A program made the translations under genes and the position numbers. From Bacteroidota bacterium (GTDB lineage: Bacteria > Bacteroidota > Bacteroidia > 2-12-FULL-35-15), in assembly GCA_947476185.1 (NCBI GenBank), contig CANJPX010000022.1, positions 1-45,446 on the forward strand: DNA of 45,446 nucleotides, in the 5' to 3' direction. The notes under the pieces were generated by a model, which saw nothing but the letters and a program-made list of their open reading frames with translations, made no database searches and was not told the origin of the DNA. Shown here in pieces: positions 34,249 through 40,445 of this stretch (position 1 is its first letter; each line of letters begins with the position of its first letter).

Positions 34249-34285
34249 AAAAGGTGATTTTTTGTAAAAAGAATCACCTTTTTTT
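34249..34285 (+). terminator. Terminator after the TPR gene
   Basis: AAAAGGTGATT (34249-34259) pairs with AATCACCTTTT (34272-34282), with a T-run following. This separates the TPR gene from ribH. Confidence 0.88.
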
Positions 34286-34375
34286 ATTAACTACAGGTTA
34301 ATAATTTCAAAAACGAATATTTATCAGCGATTAGTATTTTAAAAATTGAAATTCAAACTTTAAACAGAAATAGTA

Positions 34376-34864
34376 ATGTCATCAGCAAATAAAAATTTAT
34401 CTCAGTTTGAAGCAAATGTAATTCCAAACGGATCAGGAATGCGGATAGGAATTGTTGTAGCCGAATGGAACATCGCTATTACAGGAGCGCTGCGTGATGC
34501 TGCTGTAAAGACATTGCTTGGGAATGGTGTTTTGGAAAAAGATATCCTTATTAAATATGTTCCCGGTAGTTTTGAATTAACTTTTGGTGCACAGTTGTTA
34601 TGTGAAGATAAAAGCATCGATGGTGTGATAACACTTGGTTGCGTCATTCAAGGTGAAACACGGCATTTTGATTTTATTTGTGATGCCGTTGCGAATGGTG
34701 TTACCACTGTGAGTTTAAAATATAACAAGCCTGTGATATTTGGTGTGCTTACTACAAACGATCTTCAACAAGCACAAGAAAGGGCAGGAGGGAAGCATGG
34801 GAATAAAGGTGATGAAGCAGGATTTACTGCCTTAAAAATGATCGCACTGAAAAAGGGATTGTAA
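34376..34864 (+). CDS. ribH: 6,7-dimethyl-8-ribityllumazine synthase
   Basis: Penultimate step of riboflavin synthesis: joins the ribityl-pyrimidine with dihydroxybutanone phosphate. The 162-residue protein shows the lumazine synthase landmarks: VAEWN near the start, KYVPGSFELTFGAQLL, GVITLGCVIQGETRHFDFIC with the catalytic histidine, VIFGVLTTNDLQQAQERAGG with the phosphate-binding arginine, and KGDEAGFTALKMI. Typical length; subunits usually assemble into large capsid-like shells. Cytoplasmic. No other riboflavin genes lie in the window, so the pathway is scattered. Confidence 0.96.
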   Translation: MSSANKNLSQFEANVIPNGSGMRIGIVVAEWNIAITGALRDAAVKTLLGNGVLEKDILIKYVPGSFELTFGAQLLCEDKSIDGVITLGCVIQGETRHFDFICDAVANGVTTVSLKYNKPVIFGVLTTNDLQQAQERAGGKHGNKGDEAGFTALKMIALKKGL

Positions 34865-35218
34865 TTTTTTTATTAGAATCAAGCTCTTTTTTTATGTAAT
34901 CGATATAAGTTTTAAAAATTTTTTTAAGATCCAATTTTTTTCTTGATCAATAGTGCGAGCTGTTAAACGTTTTCCAAAATTTATTTTGCGTACTTCATTG
35001 GACTCATTTGTTAGTTGAAACTATTCACTTTAGTTCATGTCTTTCAGTTTCTAAAAATGTTTTTTTGATGACATCATTGCGAGGAACGAAGCAATCTCAG
35101 TGAAAAAACATTGTTTATAGATTGCTTCGTTCCTCGCAATGACACGTTAATTTATCATTTGTTAGAAAGGATTTCATTTTTTCATTACCCCAACCTATGT
35201 AATTCAGTGTATTGTACT
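34865..35218. other. Gene-free spacer containing a long inverted repeat
   Basis: The 354 bases between ribH and the VOC gene have no convincing ORF. They hold the 24-bp perfect inverted repeat described separately; the open frame at 35111-35293 is partly made by it and I do not regard it as a gene. Confidence 0.6.
35074..35142. repeat. Perfect 24-bp inverted repeat with 21-base loop
   Basis: Arm 35074-35097 (core TTGCGAGGAACGAAGCAATC) is the exact reverse complement of 35119-35142. The sequence family (TTGCGAGGANCGAAGCAATC) is one I remember as widely dispersed between genes in many bacterial genomes, of the REP/MITE-like kind. Confidence 0.85.
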
Positions 35219-35605
35219 TCATTTTTTCGCAAATGCAAGGATATGTCCATCCGGATCAGCACAATAAGCAACCTTGTCGCCCCAATTTCTTAATTCACAA
35301 GTGCTGATCGCCTTCGCTCCGTTTCGTATCGCTCTTGCATAATATGCTTCAGGATCTTCAACAAACAAATACAATTCGCTCCGTGGAATTCCATTTCCTG
35401 TATTCGGATGCGGAGTTTTTTCTCCTAAGATAGTTGCAATTCCGTTTTCCGGCATTAGTCCCAGTATGGCATGGTCAGCAATCTTAAATTCAGTCATACC
35501 CGGTACATCTAAAATAGGATCTATCAATAATACGGACTGATAAAAGGCTTTGCTTTTTTCTTGTGATGCCACATATAGAATGAACATAGGATCTGAAGTG
35601 CTCAT
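35219..35605 (-). CDS. VOC family (glyoxalase/bleomycin resistance-like) protein
   Basis: A 128-residue metal-fold VOC protein: MFILYVASQEKSKAFYQSVL is the first beta-alpha unit, AILGLMPENGIATILG the first module's end, ELYLFVEDPEAYYARAIRNGAK the second unit, and WGDKVAYCADPDGHILAFA the closing strands. The conserved histidine and the terminal glutamate typical of glyoxalase I are not both evident, so a specific reaction cannot be assigned. Single cytoplasmic gene, divergent from the hemerythrin-like gene. Its upstream side contains a TGACAAATATCA motif (35643-35654). Confidence 0.85.
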   Translation of the reverse strand: MSTSDPMFILYVASQEKSKAFYQSVLLIDPILDVPGMTEFKIADHAILGLMPENGIATILGEKTPHPNTGNGIPRSELYLFVEDPEAYYARAIRNGAKAISTCELRNWGDKVAYCADPDGHILAFAKK

Positions 35606-35642
35606 GAATTATGTTTAAATAAAAGATGGGAAATAAAAATTA

Positions 35643-35654
35643 TGACAAATATCA
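35643..35654. promoter_or_regulatory. Fnr/Crp-like half-matched site between VOC and hemerythrin genes
   Basis: ATGACAAATATCAT contains TGAC-N4-ATCA; the right half is a good Fnr half-site and the left is off by one. It lies 38 bases upstream of the VOC gene and 107 upstream of the hemerythrin-like gene. Confidence 0.4.
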
Positions 35655-35703
35655 TAAAAAAAAACAACATTTTTTTATTTCTGCCTTATGTCATAAAGCG
35701 GGC

Positions 35704-35715
35704 TGATAAACATCA
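35704..35715 (+). promoter_or_regulatory. Fnr/Crp-like box upstream of the hemerythrin-like gene
   Basis: TGATAAACATCA is a perfect TGAT-N4-ATCA core. Its centre is 29.5 bases upstream of CAACTTTG (35739-35746), a one-mismatch TAnnTTTG element, which places it near -42 of the expected transcript. The same spacing recurs at 37211-37222. Confidence 0.55.
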
Positions 35716-35761
35716 TTCGTTATTTTATCTTATTAGTTCAACTTTGTATAAAATAAGAAAG

Positions 35762-36304
35762 ATGAATATCATAAATTCGGGAAGCGTTGTGAATTTTAAT
35801 GGGATGAAGGCGGATAAGCTTGTCGAGTATATTATCAATACTCACCATACTTATATTAAAGATGCTCTCAGTACATTTAATGTGCATTCGAAAACGATCG
35901 TAAAAATTGATTCTGCCTTATATCCTGAAGTGATCGCAATTTATCAACTCTCTCAGGAATTAAAAGAACTTTTGGAGCAACATTTAAGTTTTGAAGAATA
36001 TATTCTTTATCCATACATAAAAAAGTTGATCGAAAACTCGGAAGAATCATCAGATAATTTATTGGAAAATCCGATAAATAAGATACGGGAAGAAAATATA
36101 AATATTTCCAATGTTTTTAAAAAATTAAGAAAACTAAGTGGTAATTATGTTGCCTCTGTAAATTCCTCGCCTGCATTAAAATTATGTTATGCACAATTGT
36201 TCGATTTAGAACAAGATGTGAACAAACATACCTTTTTAGAAGAAAATATTCTTTTTTCGAAACTTAATGAATTGGAAAAAAGAAAAACGAATTCAAAAAA
36301 ATAA
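35762..36304 (+). CDS. Hemerythrin-like, RIC/YtfE-related iron protein
   Basis: A 180-residue four-helix protein of the RIC (repair of iron centres) type. I start it at 35762 (MNIINSGSVVNFNG); the open frame goes back to an ATG at 35642, but that stretch is promoter-like and contains the Fnr-type sites. The iron-ligand pattern is visible: HHTYIKDAL, HLSFEEYILYPYI and KHTFLEENILF, giving several His and Glu on separate helices. The usual N-terminal ScdA/DUF542 domain is missing. RIC proteins protect or repair iron-sulfur enzymes after nitric oxide or oxidative stress; a di-iron oxygen or NO role is inferred. It sits 42 bases before a universal stress protein gene. Confidence 0.82.
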   Translation: MNIINSGSVVNFNGMKADKLVEYIINTHHTYIKDALSTFNVHSKTIVKIDSALYPEVIAIYQLSQELKELLEQHLSFEEYILYPYIKKLIENSEESSDNLLENPINKIREENINISNVFKKLRKLSGNYVASVNSSPALKLCYAQLFDLEQDVNKHTFLEENILFSKLNELEKRKTNSKK

Positions 36305-36346
36305 TTAGAATTATTCACTCCTCTTTCCATAGTTTTTTTACAAAAA

Positions 36347-37174
36347 ATGAAAACTGTTTTAATAGCAACTGATTATTCTTCTGCTGCAAAAAATGCATCC
36401 AAGTATGGCATTCAATTAGCCCGAATTTTAAAGGCGAAGGTAATTCTTTTGCACTCTTACCATATTCCGGTATTGGCAACGGAAGTTCCGGTAATAGCGG
36501 ATTTTGATGAATTGGAAAAAGAAAACCTTAGAACTATTCTTGCCGAGAAGAAATTGCTGGATCCTCAAATGGAACTTGATATTGAATGCATTTCATGTTT
36601 TGGTTTTGTTGTAGATAATATTATTGAAACGGAAAAATTATACAAACCTGATTTAATTATTATGGGAATGCGCGCTGTGGGTGTTTTGTCAGAATATTTA
36701 TTGGGGAGCATCACTACTACTTTAATATTAAGGACAAAATCACCGATAATGATTATTCCCGAGCATTCTGAATTCATTCCGCCAAAAAAGATAACTTTTG
36801 CATGTGATTATAATTTAAATCCAAATGTTGATATTTTGATGCCGTTGAAGAAGCTTGTTGAATTTTTTGATTCCAAAATGATGATACTGAACTTTTTGAA
36901 GCAAGACCATACTGTTGGCTCTAAAAAAGCAAAAATGGGTATTTTGGTGGAAAATTACTTGAAAGACATCGCTCATACTTATTACTTTGAAGAGGAGAAA
37001 GATTTTATCGATGGAATTATCCATTTTACAGGAAAGCATGACACAGATCTGATTGCTTTAGTACCTCACCACCATAGCTGGATCCATAATTTATTTAAGG
37101 GAAGTCACACAAAACGGCTAGCATTCCATACTACTATACCACTTCTCACGATTCCTGAACGAGACCAGGATTAG
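36347..37174 (+). CDS. Universal stress protein, two-domain
   Basis: A 275-residue cytoplasmic protein with two UspA domains. The first (about 1-145) is well kept: MKTVLIATDYSSAAKNASKYG, KAKVILLHSY, and the nucleotide-binding pattern GMRAVGVLSEYLLGSITTTLI. The second (about 147-275) is degraded: KITFACDYNLNPNVDILM, DSKMMILNF and LIALVPHHHSWIHNLFKGSHTKRL, with a partly kept GS-like motif. Many two-domain Usp genes respond to oxygen limitation. Its position between a hemerythrin-like gene and the cbb3 locus agrees with that. The biochemical role is not known. Confidence 0.9.
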   Translation: MKTVLIATDYSSAAKNASKYGIQLARILKAKVILLHSYHIPVLATEVPVIADFDELEKENLRTILAEKKLLDPQMELDIECISCFGFVVDNIIETEKLYKPDLIIMGMRAVGVLSEYLLGSITTTLILRTKSPIMIIPEHSEFIPPKKITFACDYNLNPNVDILMPLKKLVEFFDSKMMILNFLKQDHTVGSKKAKMGILVENYLKDIAHTYYFEEEKDFIDGIIHFTGKHDTDLIALVPHHHSWIHNLFKGSHTKRLAFHTTIPLLTIPERDQD

Positions 37175-37210
37175 ATCAATTAAACAATATTAAAGAAAAA
37201 CCGTTTTTAT

Positions 37211-37222
37211 TGATAAATGTCA
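37211..37222 (+). promoter_or_regulatory. Fnr/Crp-like box upstream of the small membrane-protein genes
   Basis: TTGATAAATGTCAT (37210-37223): the left half TTGAT is perfect and the right half is off by one. The centre is 29.5 bases upstream of CAATTTTG (37246-37253), a one-mismatch -7 element, the same distance as at 35704-35715. Confidence 0.5.
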
Positions 37223-37273
37223 TATTTGTTTCAAACTTTATTTGACAATTTTGTTTACCAAAAAAAATAAGCC

Positions 37274-37456
37274 ATGAAAACAAAAAATCTATACGCATAT
37301 ATATTTATAATACTTGTATTTGCATTTCCATTCAGATATGCAATGATTAGCCAAACAGGTTCTAATGTCCTGAATGTATTGTGTCTTGCTATTACAATAA
37401 TTGGACTTATGATCTTTATGGCGTCTGTTATGACTGACGGAAAAGAAGAAAACTAA
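37274..37456 (+). CDS. Small two-helix membrane protein (60 aa)
   Basis: I do not recognise a family. Two hydrophobic segments (LYAYIFIILVFAFPFRYAM and LNVLCLAITIIGLMIFMASV) are separated by a short polar loop (SQTGSNV), with a short acidic tail MTDGKEEN. It is first in a tight run: 10 bases to the DUF2892-like gene, then 12 to the copper ATPase gene. The candidate Fnr-type box at 37211 is in front of it. It may be a small accessory membrane protein of the oxidase locus, an inference from position. A real gene is likely given the start, spacing and company. Confidence 0.72.
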   Translation: MKTKNLYAYIFIILVFAFPFRYAMISQTGSNVLNVLCLAITIIGLMIFMASVMTDGKEEN

Positions 37457-37466
37457 ATTTTTGTTT

Positions 37467-37670
37467 ATGAAAAAGAATATTGGTAGGATAGACAAAGCTG
37501 TCAGGATATTATTAGGCGTTGCGATTATTATTGCTGGCGCTCAGCTAAATAGCGTTTTGGGGATATTTGGAATTATTCCAATTATTTCTTCTCAGATTGG
37601 AATTTGTCCGATTTACGTACTTTTGGGGTTAAGAACGGAGAATAAAGTACCGTTAGCAAACAAAAAGTAA
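37467..37670 (+). CDS. DUF2892-like (YgaP transmembrane) small membrane protein
   Basis: Start at the ATG 37467 gives 67 residues; a TTG six bases earlier is less likely. The pattern MKKNIGRIDKAVRILLGVAIIIAG, then LGIFGIIPIIS, then GICPIYVLLGLRT is the DUF2892 inner-membrane family: an amphipathic start, two membrane helices and the CPxYxxLG signature, as in the C-terminal part of the rhodanese YgaP. Function unknown; members are often next to redox or sulfur-transfer genes. Tightly spaced between the 60-aa membrane protein and the copper ATPase, so likely the same transcript. Confidence 0.82.
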   Translation: MKKNIGRIDKAVRILLGVAIIIAGAQLNSVLGIFGIIPIISSQIGICPIYVLLGLRTENKVPLANKK

Positions 37671-37682
37671 TTTCCCAGCACC

Positions 37683-40091
37683 ATGCAATTGCATTTTCAA
37701 AAACAAAATGTAGATACTCAGGTACAGTGTTATCACTGTGGTGAAAAGTTTACAGATGTTACTATTACATACGATGACAAGGAGTTTTGTTGTGAAGGCT
37801 GTAAACTTGTTTATGAGCTCTTAAATGACAATAATCTTTGTACTTATTATTCCCTTAATTCTACACCTGGCATTCATCTTAACAAAGCTGTTCCTTCCGA
37901 ACGATTTATTTATTTAGATAATGAGGAAGTAAAACATAAACTAATTCATTTTTTTGAAGGGAATGAAGTTCATGTTAGATTTTATATTCCTAAAATGCAT
38001 TGCAGTTCCTGCATTTGGTTGTTGGAGAATTTGCAAAAAATAAATCCAGAAATAAAAAGTTCTGTTGTGAATTTTTTAAAGAAAGAAGTTACTGTTATAT
38101 ATAATGAAAGTGGCATCAAGTTGTCAGGAATCGTAGAGTTGTTGACAAATATTGGCTACGAGCCATTAATAACGCTTAACGAACTTGAAAAAAAGAAATC
38201 AAAAACAGCGAATAGGGAAGCCATTATAAAGATAGGAATAGCAGGTTTTTGTTTTGGAAATATAATGATGTTAAGTTTTCCTGAATATTTTTCTTTTGGA
38301 AATTATTATGATCAGAGTGAATTGAAAAAATTCTTTGGGATACTGAATCTTGTTCTTTCTTTGCCGGTATTTTTTTATTGTGCATCAGAATTTTTTGTTT
38401 CATCCTGGAAAGGAATCAAACAAAGGTTTTTAAATATCGATATTCCGATAGCTTTTGCGATCCTCATAACTTTTGTCAGAAGTGTTTATGAGATCACAAG
38501 TGCAACTGGTTCAGGATACATGGACTCCATGGCTGGCATCGTTTTTTTTATGTTGGTGGGTAGATATTTTCAAAATATCACGTATGATAATTTATCTTTT
38601 GAACGCGATTATAAATCTTACTTTCCTATTTCCGTTACGTTGCTGAATGAAAATAAAGAAGAAAGCATTCCGGTTTCACATCTGAAAAAAGGAGACCACA
38701 TCCTTGTAAGAAACAATGAAATTATTCCTGCTGATGCAATCCTTCGCTCGGAAAACACATATATAGATTATAGTTTTGTAACCGGTGAATCAAGACCGGT
38801 GAAGAAAGTTTCAGGAGAGCTTATTTACGCCGGCGGTAGGCAACTCCAGGGTGTCATCGAGCTTGAAATTGAAAAGGAAGTTTCTCAAAGTTATTTGACA
38901 CGCTTATGGAATCAGGATTCGAATACAGAAAAAGACGCTCAGTCCTTTATTCATAAAGTAAGTAAATATTTTACTTTTATTTTATTCCTGATTGCGTCTG
39001 TCGCATTTATGTATTGGAGTTTTTCTTCTGATATGAACAGAGGTTTGAACGCTTTAACCTCCGTGTTGATAGTTGCATGTCCCTGTGCTTTATTATTATC
39101 AGCAACTTTTACCAATGGAAATATGTTGCGCATTTTTGGAAGAAATAAATTTTACATCAAAAATGCCATGGTAGTTGAGAAACTTGCCAAAATAAATACC
39201 ATCGTTTTTGATAAAACCGGAACCATCACACATGGATCTTCTGTTAAATTTATTGGAAAACAACTCGGTAAGGAAGAAGTACTGATCGCAAAAGCAGTTG
39301 CATCTAATTCTTTACACCCTTTAAGCAGGAAAATTTGCGAACATTTTTCCGATGAACAAAAACTGGTCGTTCAGGATTTTGAGGAGATCCAGGGTCTTGG
39401 GATAAAAGCAGCTGTTGATGAGAAAACTGTTTTGATGGGTTCTGAATATTTTGTTACCGGAAATCGCGGTATCAGCAATAGCAGAGCCAGTAAAGTTTAC
39501 TTTTCCGTCAATGGTGTTGTGTTGGGCTATTTTAGCATCGACAGCTCCTACAGAGAAGGTATTGTGGAACTGATAAATGAGCTGGACAAGACCTATGATA
39601 TTCATCTTATCTCTGGAGATAATGATGCAGAAAGAGAATTGTTGCAGAAAACGATCCGCAACCGGAACAATATACATTTTAATCAAAGTCCGGTTGAGAA
39701 ATTAGAATATGTTAAGTCATTGCAAAATAATGGAAACTGTGTGATTATGCTTGGTGACGGCTTGAATGATGCTGGAGCATTAATGCAAAGTGATGTTGGG
39801 ATCTCTGTTTCTGATGATATCAATAATTTTTCACCTTCTTGTGATGCCATATTGGATGGTGATTCCTTCAAAAAATTTAAGAAATTACTTGACTTCTCAA
39901 AAAATGGGAAACAAGTGATTTTTACAAGTTTTGTTCTATCTATTGTATATAATCTGGTTGGTCTTTCTTTTGCGGTTCAAGGGCATTTATCACCTGTTAT
40001 TGCCGCCATTCTGATGCCAATCAGCTCTATTTCAATTGTTTTGATCACTACCATTACGAGCTCTTTATTTGCCAAAAGAAAAGGACTTTAG
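37683..40091 (+). CDS. ccoI: Copper-translocating P1B-type ATPase CcoI (FixI)
   Basis: ATP-driven copper exporter needed to build the cbb3 oxidase copper site. Order in the 802-residue protein: an N-terminal Cys-rich segment (CYHCGEKF, then FCCEGCKLVYELL) typical of CcoI; a heavy-metal-binding domain with CSSC at 107-110; membrane helices; the actuator with VTGESRPV; the CPC motif at 466-468 in the transport helix; DKTGT with phosphorylated D510; and GDGLNDAGAL at 691 onward; two last helices. Compared with CopA the N-terminus is the FixI/CcoI kind. It ends the 37274-40091 unit and is followed after 171 bases by ccoS. Confidence 0.95.
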   Translation: MQLHFQKQNVDTQVQCYHCGEKFTDVTITYDDKEFCCEGCKLVYELLNDNNLCTYYSLNSTPGIHLNKAVPSERFIYLDNEEVKHKLIHFFEGNEVHVRFYIPKMHCSSCIWLLENLQKINPEIKSSVVNFLKKEVTVIYNESGIKLSGIVELLTNIGYEPLITLNELEKKKSKTANREAIIKIGIAGFCFGNIMMLSFPEYFSFGNYYDQSELKKFFGILNLVLSLPVFFYCASEFFVSSWKGIKQRFLNIDIPIAFAILITFVRSVYEITSATGSGYMDSMAGIVFFMLVGRYFQNITYDNLSFERDYKSYFPISVTLLNENKEESIPVSHLKKGDHILVRNNEIIPADAILRSENTYIDYSFVTGESRPVKKVSGELIYAGGRQLQGVIELEIEKEVSQSYLTRLWNQDSNTEKDAQSFIHKVSKYFTFILFLIASVAFMYWSFSSDMNRGLNALTSVLIVACPCALLLSATFTNGNMLRIFGRNKFYIKNAMVVEKLAKINTIVFDKTGTITHGSSVKFIGKQLGKEEVLIAKAVASNSLHPLSRKICEHFSDEQKLVVQDFEEIQGLGIKAAVDEKTVLMGSEYFVTGNRGISNSRASKVYFSVNGVVLGYFSIDSSYREGIVELINELDKTYDIHLISGDNDAERELLQKTIRNRNNIHFNQSPVEKLEYVKSLQNNGNCVIMLGDGLNDAGALMQSDVGISVSDDINNFSPSCDAILDGDSFKKFKKLLDFSKNGKQVIFTSFVLSIVYNLVGLSFAVQGHLSPVIAAILMPISSISIVLITTITSSLFAKRKGL

Positions 40092-40199
40092 GTTTCTTCT
40101 ATCATTATTATCGGGTTATAAAATATTTATTTCCATTGTTTTGCATTCATTGTTTGCGAATACCAATTCTGATAAATTGTTTTTTGTCATATTTTTCCA

Positions 40200-40244
40200 T
40201 GATTAGAATCAGCTTTTTATTAACAAGTAAAAAGTTTACATTTG
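40200..40244 (+). promoter_or_regulatory. Predicted promoter and Fnr-like box for the cco operon
   Basis: TGATTAGAATCA (40200-40211) is a perfect TGAT-N4-ATCA core. The -7 element TACATTTG (40237-40244) matches TAnnTTTG exactly and is 19 bases from TTTT (40214-40217, -33 partner). The box centre lies 31.5 bases upstream of the -7 element, near -43 of a start around 40250, and ccoS starts at 40263. Confidence 0.65.
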
Positions 40245-40262
40245 AAGCCATAAAATCATAAG

Positions 40263-40442
40263 ATGAGCGCATTATTTATATTGATAGGAATAAGTATCAT
40301 AATAGCAACCGGCTTTTTGCTTGCTTTCATCTGGAGCGTAAAAAACGGACAATACGATGACGATTATACTCCATCAGTAAGAATGCTATTTGAAAATGAA
40401 CCTCCAATAAAAGAAAACAAATCAATTAAAAAAAGTAAATAG
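40263..40442 (+). CDS. ccoS: cbb3 oxidase assembly protein CcoS
   Basis: A 59-residue single-pass membrane protein beginning MSALFILIGISIIIATGFLL, then AFIWSVKNGQYDDDYTPSVRM, and ending in a lysine-rich tail. The AFIWSVKNGQYDD segment is the CcoS signature. CcoS is needed for cofactor insertion (heme b and copper) into the cbb3 core. Found by reading the gap between ccoI and ccoNO. It ends 3 bases before the ccoNO start, so the two are translationally linked, and the predicted Fnr-type promoter is just upstream. Confidence 0.92.
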   Translation: MSALFILIGISIIIATGFLLAFIWSVKNGQYDDDYTPSVRMLFENEPPIKENKSIKKSK

Positions 40443-40445
40443 ATT

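Noticed and set aside
35111-35293. 60-residue open frame over the inverted repeat
   Set aside because: Half of it is the repeat arm and the rest overlaps the VOC gene antisense; no coding features.
35642-35761. N-terminal extension of the hemerythrin-like gene from an earlier ATG
   Set aside because: The stretch reads as an AT-rich promoter region with two TGA-N6-TCA sites, and the family-like protein begins at 35762.
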